Shown here: positions 9,901 to 21,909 of the stretch, one piece after another
How positions within the stretch are numbered: position 1 is the stretch's first letter
Layout: the number at the start of each line of letters is the position of its first letter
NCBI GenBank assembly: GCA_010093515.1
Contig: MU001682.1
Coordinates: forward strand, 876,429 to 940,428
From: Lineolata rhizophorae
Lineage: Eukaryota > Ascomycota > Dothideomycetes > Lineolatales > Lineolataceae
DNA: 64,000 nucleotides
Direction of reading: 5' to 3'
Notes under the pieces: generated by a model
Database searches by the model: none
Told to the model about the DNA's origin: nothing
What the model saw: only the letters and a program-made list of their open reading frames with translations
Position numbers and translations under genes: made by a program

Positions 9901-11835
9901 GCGTGAGAGAATAGCTTACCAGAGCGTTTGTTCAAGACGCCTTCCTACTGTCCTGAACAATTCCACATATATCTCCTTTCTTCTCCTTCCGCCGTATACG
10001 TCCACAATCCCAATCTTCCGATGTGCGCAGAGTGGCTCTTGTCTCTCACTTAACTCTTACCGACATGGCCTACCCAGGATGCGTTCTTCACACCCTCAAC
10101 CATTTATGAGTGCTCATTTCCCCAACTGCGCGATGTACATAACTCGCACAGCTTCGCTTTCCCGTATTTCGGATAGCCGATAATAAACGCGGCCGCAAGA
10201 GAATGCCCTTTCCTCTTCCAATTTTCTCCGCCGCACATATACCATAGGAGCATAGATGCTCTCTCGCATTTAGCGGGGTCTCCCGCCTCTCTGAATCCCT
10301 CACTTTTAAGTTTTCCATACGCAGGATTGTCGCCCAGTACAGCGACTCGTTGAGATTAATACTCTTTGAAAACTTTACATGTCTGCAAACACTATGCTCC
10401 CTTTTTCCTCACCTTTCTCTGTTACATACACGCATTTACGGAACCTTTTAATGTGGTTGGGCTGGCTCTCTTACATTCTACACCCCGAGCTGGGTTGGCC
10501 GCCAATTAGCGCGGCCTATTTAATGTCCTTTTTATGGTCTTGACATATCGATAGATGTCTTCAGCTCTCTTTTCCTCGCCGAAAACGAGCAATTGAAACC
10601 CGCTGCTTGCGAGCTTGCTCCATTCCCTCTTATACTTCCGTTCACATACAAATAGCCGCTAACAAACGTGGCTGGTATGGATTCTCGGATCCGCAATTTT
10701 TTATCTTCTTTTTGTTTTCATTCTCACCTCCACGTACGGAAGGGAGAATTCCATGTTAGAATGCGTGAAACGATAGTCCTTTTATCATGGACTCCTTCGC
10801 AATAGATGGCTCCCGACAAGCGCGGCCTATACATTTCCATCCTGGCTATTTTCGCGAATGTCGCCTCTCACCTCCTATTTCTTTCTCCGCCCATTTACAC
10901 ATAAGCTATCTTTTCATGGGCATGGGGTCTATCCTTTCGAATGCACAGTTTCCCATGGCCGCTCAGTAATGTGGCTTCTACAAGTTTCTTTGTTGGTGTA
11001 TCGTACCCATCCACAAATGTCGTGTTCTCTTTTTTGCTAGCCACAATTGTGCCCATAATTAAGCATATGGCCGCCACACGATGCGGCCGTACAATAAGGA
11101 GTTTCTTCTTCCTCTTTTTTGTTGCACGCGTAACTGGCATCTCTGTGTGTGAGATGACTGTCACCAAGCACGGCCTTTACAGGACACCTGTTCATGCCTA
11201 AAAACATCAAAACATTACTTCTCAATTTCTCTCAGTTCTTTATTCATATCACTTTCATACATCCAAATGAAATATTTGATATGTGGGCCTATCTTCTGGG
11301 ACCGTCCTTCCCTTTTTTTCTACTTCGGTCTCACATATGCGTATCTCAATCTAGCCGCCATTCATGTACGACATGAGCTTCTGTCCTCCCACGCAATGCG
11401 ATCAATGGAATGGTTGCTGCCGGCATCGTCGCACGAAAAACTTTGCCGGTGGGCCGGGGCCAAGGGTGGAACGGCTCATTGTGGCACACTGGAGTGGTTG
11501 GGAAATTACGGGGTTTTGTTTGTGAAACCTGAATGTGGATCGGTGCATGGGTGGCTGCTGCGTAGGACGGATTTCCCGGATACGACGCAATTGATGGCCG
11601 GATAATTGTTCTGTTCTTTTTGTTTTTGCTTTGGATCGAATGAATGCTCTTGATTTAGTTACGTGTTAGCGGGCCAAGCGAGACCCAAGGGCGAATAGCC
11701 GCGTGAATCAATAACAAATCACGACGGAAGAACGATGAACGGATGTTGCAAGGAGGCTGTATGATATGATTGCAAACTGATCGCTGAGGGTCGAAGGTGC
11801 CCTCTGCCTCCTGGCGGATATCCAAGGGGATTGGC

Positions 11836-12043
11836 ATCACGTGTTCTTATATCAGGTGCCTTTCCCCATGCGGGAAAGGACCCACGTGATATGGCTCAAC
11901 ACTATGGTAACATTACACCAGGAGGTCCAAGTGCTTCTTGGTCTGATGGTGCACGGGGGATGGTGTATGCCAAAACCAAGGTTTGGTTTTGTCCTCTTCG
12001 AGGAGCAAAACATGGCTCTATGGTTCATGTCCTTTGAGGACAT
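11836..12043. repeat. chain of five adjacent hairpins at the right end of the array
   Basis: In order: ATCACGTG/CACGTGAT (11836-11843, 11883-11890) enclosing CCTTTCCC/GGGAAAGG (11859-11866, 11872-11879); CCAAG/CTTGG near 11930; CAAAACC/GGTTTTG (11971-11977, 11985-11991); TCCTC/GAGGA (11992-11996, 12000-12004); and ATGTCC/GGACAT (12027-12032, 12038-12043). Most of this 208-nt stretch can pair locally. Short open frames overlap it but none looks coding. Confidence 0.6.
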
Positions 12044-12049
12044 TTTTGA

Positions 12050-15000
12050 TGGAATTTTGCATTTCTCTGGGCGATGAGCTCACAACACGCAAGGAGAGGC
12101 ACGAGTGGCATTTTATGAGAGCTATGAATTCCGCTGCTCCGAATTTTAGAGGAATTGGTTGCCTCTGTATGCGTTTTTGGTACTGGACTGACGTCGTCTT
12201 GGACTAGTGGGGAGATGTCGAGGGGATTGGATACTGTCGTTTTCTTTGCAGTTGGAACTTGGAAGCGCTGAGTTCTGCTTCATATGAGGGGGCAAAATTG
12301 CGCAATCTGCAAGGCCACGAAACCAGGCAGATCGAGATTCACGTTCGCGGAGAGCAATCTTTCCTTCAATAACTGGCGTGGGTCTCGCTTGGGAGGACCT
12401 CACGGAAGTGCGTAAAGGAGCCACTGCGAAGACGGTCGCTCAACACTACGTTTTGCAACTTTACATCCCTGCAGCAAACAAGATACGATCTCTCGTGCGT
12501 ATGCAAGCATATTCATGGGAGAAGTGGTGCCCTGACTCTGCGGTTGGCCCAGCAGAAGGGCTTTATAACTTACGTCCCGTCCGCATAGGTCTGCCTAGTC
12601 CTCTTCTTGCTCGCTTTGTATGGGACGGTGTGTGTGCTCAAGTCGTGTAAAAGATAGGTACATGGCACTGTCGGCGGAAAGAATGATGCCCACACTTTCC
12701 CTACGATATTGTACTGTCCCCGTGGGACACAAACATTTCAAACACAGCATGTGGAGCTGTTATCCCCCCCCGACTTCACAGTTCTTTTCTTGGAGGATCG
12801 ACAATGTCTTGTCCGCGAAACAGTTGGCTTAAATAATCATCATGGCTTGTGGGAGTCTCAAAACTTCAACTCATTTCTATGGGAGTTTCCCAGAGTACAT
12901 TCTACTTTGGCATGGGAACAACCTCCTGCACGGATAACAAACTTCCAAGTTCAGCTCACATGAATTCCACGATACTAGTCTACCGCCAATTCGATGTTAT
13001 GTCCTTCGAAAAGGTCACGAAGACTAAGATTGTGACTGAAAAATTTAGCGCATGTTCGTGAATTTGTAAAAAAGACGCCGGACAGACACAATATGCCTAA
13101 AATTGCCATGGCTCGGAGCGTTTCTAAGACAGTATAAATTTGCCGGCCAATTCATAAATGGATGTGAGACCATTAGTACAACACGGCAATGCGGAGCATA
13201 TCCCGGACACGTACAGCTATGATACGTACGGGCTTGCCGGAAATGTCCTTCAATGAGACATCATCGTGATTACGCTACACATTCTACGTGGCGTATGACT
13301 ATTGACGACCAATGACTGACCGTAGTTAAACTAATGAGCTGTACAGCAACTGCGCAGACCATTATGAAGAGCGTTGTTTAATCTGGGCCCGCTACAGATC
13401 TGTGTAAGGAACAAAATACAATTAAAATTGGAAGCTGCACCATGAAAAATATGCCAAATAAAACGGGGTGGAAGCCATTTTTCTACTTTTTCAATTCGTC
13501 ATGCATCTGCACACTTCTGTAAAGCATATCTTGAAAGCATATCTTCTTAAGAGATCTTCTAGGCCAACCATTTGTTGGCTTTCAACGATGAAATTGGTCC
13601 GAGAGGCGTAAATAAGCCATTTACCAAAGGTTAAGGACATTTTTGGTTGGTGTTTGTAGTCCTAGGGAAATTTAGGCATCAAAAAAGAGCTCCCACTTAG
13701 TCTTGTGTTCGAATCAGATACCCACTGTTCACGTGGACTGGTCGACTTACCTCTTGCTACAAGCAAGAATGGGTGAGAATTTTAATCTTTCATTTTATGG
13801 CAATAGTCACTCTTGTGTATATCTTGTATTGTTTGTGATACCATAGTGCCGTCATTTCATTTATCTTCTTATTTTGATCAACGTTGGCCGTGTAATTTCG
13901 TTCGCATTTTTTCTATTTTTCCCATTACAATTGACATTTGTCTCTTAGATCCTGCTGCTCAATATGCCTTGAGGTGTCTAGTTTCGATCGCACTCTCAGC
14001 TTGATGTATCTCCAGACGCTCTTTGGCTTTTTGGTTGGTCTTTTGATGTCGTGTTCTTTGGTTTTCTATACCTTCTTTCTATTAATTCCCATGCTATCTA
14101 TGGACGATAAGGCCATCGGAGGAATGTAAAGTCTCGAGCAAGTGTCTACGTAAAAGAAAAAACGGCCATTTGAGAAAGCCTACAATCTACGAATAAGGCA
14201 AGACGTTTAGGACCCTTGTTCGTGAAAAGAGCGTATCGCATGCATAATGGTGCCTTAATAAGTTGCGTCTCAGTTCTCAGACTCCTAGGAATTAGACGTA
14301 AAGTAGTCAACACTGAATGCCAGCGGAAACTAGATTCCGAGATAAAAACTAGTTGAGGCAAAATATATGGACAACACACAAGAATCTGAAAAGGCGCTAC
14401 ATTTCTTCGGGTTTGAGAGATACCATCGCTGCCCGCTAGCACGATTGGAGCGATTTCGAATGCACTGCCTTAGCGCAACCCTACAACGTCTCAGGAGTAC
14501 ATGGCTTTCGTTGTTGGGGCGCAAGTTCGCCGGCTACACTAATTCGTTTTGTGTTTTCCCACCCTTGGGGCTCGCGGAATACTAGTAATTTAGGGATATG
14601 CGCTGAAAAAAAGCTGCGTAGGACAGCACAGCAGCATAATATTTGATATGTTGGACAGCATACGGTACGCAGTCGATATTGGCCCGTGAAAAACCTGGAG
14701 GAGAGCCAAGTGTGCTAGAAGACGTTTTTTGGTGTGATTAGAAGCAGTGGGGTAAGTCATGTGTCATCAAGACCAAAGAAAAATTTTCGATGGCATGGGC
14801 ACTTCGAGCTATGGCGGAGGGTATCTAGAGCATCGCAGCGGCATCAGTCTGCCCATAGTCATCTGTTCTTCTTAACTCCGCGGCCCCCACTTTCTGCCAA
14901 GTCCATTTCTTGTGCTAACAAGCTTTCTGCTTGACAAAAGCGACCAATCGCAAAGCTCTGCAGCTGACCGGCGGCATCCAAACATCTCAACGTCCCTCAC

Positions 15001-15770
15001 GCATCCTTTTTCAACTTAACTTCGCACGACCGGTCGCACAGAATCCTCCGCGCCCTCTCTTAGCGCACGAAACTTGGGAGCGTGCATCTCGTACGCGCCT
15101 GTTGCGTCGCATGCGTGCAACCTCAACGTTCGTTAGACAAAGCCGCTCGACCTAGGTGCGCAAATCTAGCGGACAAGCGGCTCATGAGCTTTGCAGGGTG
15201 TTTTAGGGCTTTTGAAAGTGCCGAGGTATCGCGAAGCGATAGCATTGGTTCACGGGACGGCCGTACGGGGTAGTTGAAGAAAGACGACGGTCGTAGCAAT
15301 GCCGTTGACTCATAACGTGAGATCCTTCCTGCATCCAGGAATGACTCTGCACTACCGGCACGTGACGCCAGCAGCCCTAGATATCTAAACGGAGCCAGAG
15401 GACACCTTCCACCCTCAGCGATCAGTTTGCCAATATATGCTTCCGGCCTCTTTGAATGATCTTTTCATTGTGCATTCATTGTGGTTTGATTGTCGATTCA
15501 CGCCTATTCGCCTTGCTCTCCTTAGCCTGTTAACAGTGGCGGGCGATACAGAAGAGGCCTCAGTACAACCATACTCTGCGGTAGGTTCAAAACAATGCCA
15601 TATTAATCTGTAGAGGTGTTAGCGAAGGAGGTGTGTGCTTGCTAGACAATATCTTGTGCTAATGAGAAGAACGCACCCCGATCGCAGAGTCATATCACGC
15701 AGATTCCCGTCCAAGCATTATCCGAAAGGCGACAACCCGACTCGCGATCGCCGAAGAAACAGCCAATTCA
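12050..15770. other. 3.7 kb without a supported gene
   Basis: Only short, overlapping open frames are present, with no recognisable motif and many starting at non-ATG codons. A perfect 6-bp hairpin TGTCCC/GGGACA lies near 12714-12728. Base composition moves towards AT around 13-14 kb. This is probably old repeat-derived DNA. Confidence 0.45.
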
Positions 15771-15777
15771 GCTCGCG

Positions 15778-17339
15778 ATGCCACTCCCACTTCCATCTCT
15801 CATGAAATCTTCTGCCTCCGCGCGTTTGGAGTCTCGTCCATCGCCTCCGGCCTCCCCACTACCACAGAAACCGACATCAACCTCTTCACTAGAGTCTCCA
15901 ACGGCACCATTGGCACAAGCACTAGGTTCGCCACCCAGCCCCGCTCCGACACCGGCACCGCCGTCGCGGCCCAAACGACCCAGCACGCCACTCTTTTGCG
16001 CCCACCCCACCTCCTCCCACACTTCCCTCCGCACCTCGCATGCGAGCTCCCTTCAAACGAGCTCCGGTCACGGCCAATCCAGCGTCGCCAATCCGAGCCA
16101 CCTCGCGACATCTGCGTCTGGCACATCCCACCAGTCTACCAAATCCAGCCAGTCCGGCAGTGGCAACAGTAGTGAGAGGCGGCGTTCCACTCACCATGGA
16201 AGCAATTCCCCACCGCCGAAAATTTTCATTCGCAAAGCGCGCAGGAGCGATATCAGAGCCATGGCGAGCGTCTGTTCCGAGGCATTCTGGAATGACGATC
16301 TCTTTGGTGAGCTGATACATCCAGCCCGGGCCAAGTTCCCAAGCGATTTCGAGCAATACTTTCGGAGGAGGGAGAGAGAATCATGGTGGAATAGGGAAAA
16401 GGAGGTTTGGGTCGCGGTTGTGGTGAAGAAAAGGAAGGGAAGGGGAAAAGATAAAGAAACGGAAGTTGCGAGAACAGAAGAGCGAGAAGTGGTGATTGGT
16501 GTAGCGGAGTGGCAGAGGATTGGTTGTGGAGTATGGGCTAGGGGCAGACAAAAGAAGAGGACTACATTTGCCAAAGCAGAAGAAAAGCACCCGGAAACTG
16601 AAGAACCCAAAGGCAGTTGTGAAAACAACAGTGCAGGCAATACCAATTATGACATATATATGAAGATCAGAGAAGACCCGGTGTGGTATGACACTCGTAA
16701 GTGTTCTCACTGAATGTTTACACGGCGGTTTAATAACTGTATTCTGTAGGGCTTCTACTCCGCCCGCTCTCTCGTGTTTTCAACGCTACGAGCAAGCTCC
16801 TTTCCCCCAACCGTGCCGCAAATCCGAAAATGCTAGACGTACTCGATCGCGCCCATGTCTACTATGGACGTTTCTGGGAGGAGTCTTGGCAAGACGAGCA
16901 AAGGCGTAAAGCACAAGCGCAGGCTATGGATGCTCCTAATCCTACCTCGACCTCAAATGCTGTAGGAACCCCAACTACTCTGACTACCGAACGAATTCCG
17001 GCTCTCACACAGCAACCCGTGCTACCACGTCGTCCCCACAATCATTCCCTTCACCTCGATCTCCTCGGCGTCCGCCCGGCGTATCAAGGCTACGGGGCGG
17101 GCCGTGCCTTGGTCGCTTGGGGCATCGAGCGCGCGCGTAGGGAAGGTAACATTAGCGCGAGCGTGGTGAGTGCCCCAGGGAAGGAACGGTTTTATCGGAG
17201 ATGCGGTTTTGGCGTCAGCGTAGGGTGGATTACCGAGGGTGATGGCAATCCTTTAAGAGGCCACTTAAGGGGTGGAGAAGTGTTGTTCTGGGACGGCGAT
17301 GGCGATGGAGATGGTGGGGAGAAGGGCATTGGCGCCTAA
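15778..17339 (+). CDS. GNAT-family N-acetyltransferase, two exons
   Basis: Predicted acetyl-CoA-dependent N-acetyltransferase; the substrate is unknown. Exons 15778-16696 and 16750-17339 join in phase (CGG split across the intron) to 502 codons plus TAA. The intron is 53 nt with a GTAAGT donor and a CTGTAG acceptor. Residues 1-147 are Ser/Pro/Thr-rich and low in complexity. The GNAT fold begins at about 148 (KIFIRKARRSDI). A charged insert (about 210-290) breaks it. The acetyl-CoA loop is clear at about 414-424 (VRPAYQGYGAG), followed by the motif-B-like ERFYRRCGF at about 452-460. It ends in a Gly/Asp run. The length is large for a GNAT because of the N-terminal extension and insert. It has no close neighbour gene. 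Confidence 0.85.
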
Positions 17340-19900
17340 TGGGCTTGGAAATTGTTTGTGTGCAAGATGGAAATGGGGTGTCTTCGGAGAAGCAAATGAC
17401 GAAAAAGTATGTATTTAGTTGAATACACGATATACAACTCTCGTGTTTAGACTTTCACTGCTAATGAAAAGTAATTAAATGCCTGGGTTATGAAAGTGAT
17501 AGGTATGATTATTTTTCATTTCGTAAATTAGAAATCACGTAGATGTGAATAACTAAACTTAACAAGATTTTAGACAAGTACGAGTTTATCAAGCTTGCCT
17601 GCTAAAAGAGAGCCATGGCAGATCTAGGAGATAGGCAACCTTGTGGCTTCTTGATAGAAATATTGGAGACCACAAGCAGCAGAAAATGCAGCCTTAAAGG
17701 CGCAGAGAACTCACGTAAGCCAACACCAGGACACGGCCACGTCGTGTCAAGTCTGCATCAAGTTTGATATAGGTAAGCAAATTCTTCCTAGTGTGTACCT
17801 GGCTGACTGGCCTGCCGTACTACATTGCTATGCATTCATCGCCCACCTGACACTGGCAGAATTTTTTAATGCAGAATTATAAATTCACTCTGCGAATATG
17901 GCAAAATACAACAAAGCTAGTATAGCTATATTCGCTCGCTCTAATATTGGTAGAGTTTAGTAAGTTATGTCGAATATTGTTATACCAACATCTCTGCGAC
18001 CCCGAACGAGCATTATTGTAGCCGGAGGTTACGCAACCAGCATTGCAAACTAGAAAACAGCAGTTACATCAACTTTCTAACTTGTATATCTGCAAAACAG
18101 TTTCGCGGCGGTTAAGTTATATGCTATAAATAATTTAGAGAAGTAGTTGCAGTACAACACAGTAGTCTCCGGACAAGAGTTAGATCGACTAATAAGATCG
18201 ACTAACATATGAGCGGAAATAAAAATGGGAATATCAGTTAGTGACCTTTATCAAGAGGCGACCAGTTTTCTTGGCATTTAAAAATACCATGAGCGGCTGC
18301 CTCCACCAATGCTCGTCCCTCACTTCGAATTGAGTTCTTATGCTGATCCTTTGCTTGGTACTGCTATAGAGTTTTTCAAGCTCTTCTAGAGCCTAGCCAA
18401 CGTGCTTCCAGCTGTTTTCAATTCCTTTGCGGTGTTTTTCGACGTTATCAGCAATAACAAAGGATAGAGCATGACGGTCTTCCGGGTTTCTATACATGTT
18501 GAGTACGTTACAGTCTACGGTTGTAACTAGATTGCGTTATACGATTGCTCGAAAGTGATACCATTGTGGGGAACTTACAACCATTACAGATAAAAGAAGG
18601 TTATTTATTCTTATCCTCAAAGCTAGGGTCGCGAGCCTAAATTCAGAACTCATCACCGCAGACTGTTGGCACTAAGCAAAGAGGAAAATGTTCTTCAGAA
18701 TTAGCCGATATTGTTTGTTTGATATGATTCTCTAGCCCTCGAAGAAGCCCTGATACTATCTCGCGTAGCACACTTCTATATCCGTAATATCAGGCTCCAA
18801 TTTATACCCTTGCCAACGACGGACCTAGTCTTCGATGGTGATAAGCTGTCTTAGGACGTCCCTGAACCTCAGTGCTATGTCGCCGAAAACCCTCAGCTTA
18901 CCTTTGTCGCTAGACTCGAAGTCCACAAGAAATTCAAGCTCTTTAAGATCCTTTGCAGTCCCTGAAACAGTTGCTGCCGTTTTCGTCAAGGCCGTAGTAT
19001 CATCAGGTGTGGACACCAGTATCAAGATCTTAGCCAGGCAAACAGATGGCGTTATTATAGAAACTGTCGGCCAAGATAATCACACTGCGCGAGGAAGTTG
19101 ACGACGCAACGCTAATGTTTGGTCCTAGATACAACTGCAGACCTGTCAAAAAGCGCAAATAATGGAGATATAGAGAAGCTTTGACAAAGCTATAGACAAG
19201 AGAAAGAAAGGTAGAGCTTTGCACTCACTCAGAAAGAGGACCAAACTGGCCTTTTATTCTTAATAGCAGCTACTCCAGCTACAATTCACAGCCTGCGAGT
19301 TATGAATCCGCCAGAAATATAACAATGCGTCCCTTAGGATGTGATTACGGAACGTGAATAGAGATATTTAGAGCTGAATTCCTAGTTTGTCACTGCATAT
19401 AGGCAAGAGTCTCACAAAAGGTGAGATGAAGTTAGCTTCCGGACATTACGCGTCCACAATGGGAAACGGGTCCGTAATACTGCAATTAACACTACAAACG
19501 TGACTCTGGGAGTTTCTAGTCTAGCCAAGCCCTGCGCTCGAACATTCTAGCCGGAGTTTCAAACATCGTAGTCTTCAAATACGAGAATTTCTGCTTTTAA
19601 GCGGTCTCTGGCCTATCAGCGGACTTATTCGAATAGAACAACTGATATTAGGACGCTTCTAGTGGAAAGAGCAACTTCACTCGACACGGCCCATGGATTC
19701 AAGCTTATCTAAGTACCGTGGGGCTGATTTAAGAACCTGCATATATGGCCGATAATCTAGAACGCTAGGTTTCACGCGACGGAGCGGCCCGAAGCATGTT
19801 CCTAGCCCTGCCCTTAATCCTTGTCCCTGACATTCTATCGACCAGGTCCCCGGTGAAGGTGTGCTGGAGGTCTGGCCTTGGATGTGTGGAGCAAATCACG
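17340..19900. other. AT-rich stretch with no supported gene
   Basis: About 2.5 kb rich in TA steps, with no frame over about 90 codons. One short minus frame (18825-19025) reads well but has no recognisable motif. The composition resembles the product of repeat-induced point mutation, inferred by eye only. Confidence 0.45.
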
Positions 19901-19908
19901 ACGATGTG

Positions 19909-20463
19909 TCAGCGCGGAGTCTCCGGGACGGTGTGAGGCGGAGCGAGACCGTTGGTTGAAGTCCTATGACGAAACATGGTCAGCATATAGCGCCGTATCC
20001 TGCAGCGGGAGCTAGCAGGGTCGAGGCACATTTCGGCTGGAACAAAGACCGAGACAGCTTCATATTTCTGTCCCTCGGAGCTGTTCGTAGCAGTTGTGAA
20101 GGTTGCTGTGATCTTCTCGAACGTCTCTCTTTCCTTCGCAGTCAAAACTGTTAGCACTCTGATACCGAGATAAAAGTTTGCTAACGGCTATTATACGTAC
20201 ACTCAGGTCCTAGGCAAAACCAAATTATCAGCACCAAGCACCGTTCCCTGTGGAAGTGTGTTCCTCCTCCACCGGACGGTCGGGTCCGGCGCTGCCCTAT
20301 CACGGCTCGGTTTTGCCCTCCACTTCCAGGCCATGATAAGACGTTCAAAATCGGAAGGATCATGCCCCCAACAGATTTCTCCACGTGATGTGGTCGAACG
20401 GGTGGCTGATCTCTGGTCGGCACATGGCGGCGAAGATGCATGCGCTTGCCAGAGGGGTGGCAT
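19909..20463 (-). pseudogene. possible exon relics of an unrecognised gene
   Basis: Two open minus-strand stretches, about 20463-20203 and 20157-19909, are separated by a plausible short intron with a GTACGT donor and a CTAACAG acceptor. The second reads as an ordinary soluble protein segment (LTAKERETFEKITATF...). The frame before the junction is ambiguous, because two of the three frames are open. No family is recognised. Confidence 0.25.
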
Positions 20464-20772
20464 GATAGGGCTCAGCCCAACTGCAAGCGTGGGAGTAACT
20501 AGCCAATGCTAGCTTAGTGTTAGAATCTCGGATAATGAAATACTGTGGACGCATAAGGTATCATTATGCAACTTGTCTGTTTGGATCCATGATGTGCTGC
20601 CTCGATAGACATTTGGTTGTCATACAGGGTGAACTTCACGGTCGCAATATCAATATTGAGCCCACACAAAAGCATTTTGCAGTTGAAAGTTTTGATAATT
20701 AAACCAACTTAGGTGCCAAAATTGCGTCAGAAGATGCGATTAACGCATAATGCTGCATGCCTACATAGCTGT

Positions 20773-21048
20773 CTAGCTCTCCAGAAGTTCTGAACCAAAA
20801 TATCCTAATTTTGAGACCTGGAAGCGCCGCAACATCGCAAAAATGTCGTGAGGAGAAAGCGCCACCACATCAAGCGCCTCATTTCCAAGCGCTTCCCGCA
20901 GACGCGGCTCTCCGCTTTCATAGAAACAGCAGGCCCGTACTCCCGCAAACCAGGGCGAACCGGCGGCCTGAATGATTCGTACAATGTTCAACCCACCGTG
21001 ACTCAGGCCAAATTTAGGCCACTGCGAGCTTTGTGCGACCGCATTCAT
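20773..21048 (-). CDS. hypothetical protein or gene fragment
   Basis: A 91-codon open frame begins at ATG (21048) and ends at TAG. The codons look like real coding sequence (for example LSHGGLNIVRIIQ and EALDVVALSPHDIFAML). The frame stays open for 17 more codons upstream without an ATG, so this could be the last exon of a longer, decayed gene. No family is recognised. Confidence 0.3.
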   Translation of the reverse strand: MNAVAQSSQWPKFGLSHGGLNIVRIIQAAGSPWFAGVRACCFYESGEPRLREALGNEALDVVALSPHDIFAMLRRFQVSKLGYFGSELLES

Positions 21049-21228
21049 GGCGAAAAATGAGTTCTGACCTTTCAAACGGTCTGGAAACTCTAGAACCACA
21101 TGTGACAGCCTCGTGATGCGATCAGCCGAGTTAAAGCCCTAGTGAAATCAGAATGGTAAGCTGCATGTTTGCCTAGCAAACGTGAATGCGTTGCCTTTGT
21201 TTGCCCCTTTGCAAATGTGTGCCTTGGC

Positions 21229-21880
21229 ATAAATAGACGGCTCTCAGCTCTTGTGATGTTTCTTCTTCCTTTTCCATCTCAGACCTCTTTTAGCCTTTGG
21301 GAGGTGACGGCCACGTGATTCCAGGTATGCGCCTTCTCTCCAGCATAAATTGTGTTTCTTTACTTTGCTCTCTTCCCTCTCCTTTCTCCTTTTCCTTAGT
21401 CATAGAGAAGAAACTGACCGATGAGCGCACGATATGTAAGTCACCTTTCTTCTCGTTTACTCCTTTCCCTTTGCCACCATCGGCATGCCCTTACGATCAT
21501 GACATGTATGTCACTGTTGCTTACAACGTGATGTTATTTTACCTCAACTCCAGAAACCCTTCCCTCAAGTCAACAAAAGCTCCTACATCCTCTCCCTTGT
21601 TTTTTTTTTCTTTCCTTTTCTTCGGTCCACCTGGCCGGCTGTTCTAATCATTGTCCAACACTGACCGATGTACTTCAAGCAGACCTTGGTCTTCGGGATG
21701 CCGGCGAGTCCGGACGCACATCCTAGACACCTTGTCGCTCTTAGTGGGAGCTGGGGGCACGATGGATCCCGGTCGTGGCGCAAGGTGTTGGCTACGCCGC
21801 GTCGGAGCGAGTCTTCGGTAGCATCATATAGTGGCCGCCCCTGCATTGGTCGTCGTAGGGCCGTGATCCTAGAGTAAAAT
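21229..21880 (+). other. possible multi-exon gene remnant
   Basis: A TATA-like CATAAATAG (about 21229) is followed by candidate introns: donor GTATGC near 21324 with a TCCTTAG acceptor, donor GTAAGT near 21437, and a final acceptor CAAGCAG near 21684. The last frame is open from there to about 21877. A minus-strand frame (21909-21583, ATG start) overlaps the same bases, so the coding strand is unsure. Confidence 0.2.
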
Positions 21881-21909
21881 GGACTTTGAAGCGTGGGATT
21901 GCTCGCCAT

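Larger units (their letters stand above)
7690..11380. repeat. hairpin array: about 17 degenerate units around a conserved 20-nt stem-loop
   Basis: Each unit has a pyrimidine-rich tract, a CCACRTGYG-like box, GGACA or GGATA, a 20-nt hairpin of the form AGCCG(N10)CGGCT, and a trailing CATACATT-like box. Hairpins lie at 7710-7729, 7974-7993, 8281-8300, 8473-8492, 8756-8775, 8838-8857, 8953-8972, 9247-9267, 9397-9416, 10175-10194, 10497-10516, 10654-10673, 10808-10827, 10957-10976, 11069-11088, 11156-11175 and 11353-11372. Hairpin length stays at 20 nt while spacing runs from about 85 to 320 nt, with one longer gap at 9.4-10.2 kb. Several arms differ by paired changes (AGCCG/CGGCT, GGCCGC/GCGGCC) or by G-T wobble (AGCCGC/GTGGCT). 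No coding frame spans the units. The function is unknown; a structured RNA or an old satellite are both possible. Confidence 0.7.

Noticed and set aside
7690-11380. CRISPR array
   Set aside because: Repeat spacing varies from about 85 to 320 nt, the repeats vary in sequence while keeping structure, and the genome is fungal.
13690-13740. tRNA gene suggested by GTTCGAATC
   Set aside because: The bases beside the TTCGAAT loop do not form a T-stem, and no acceptor or anticodon stem was found.
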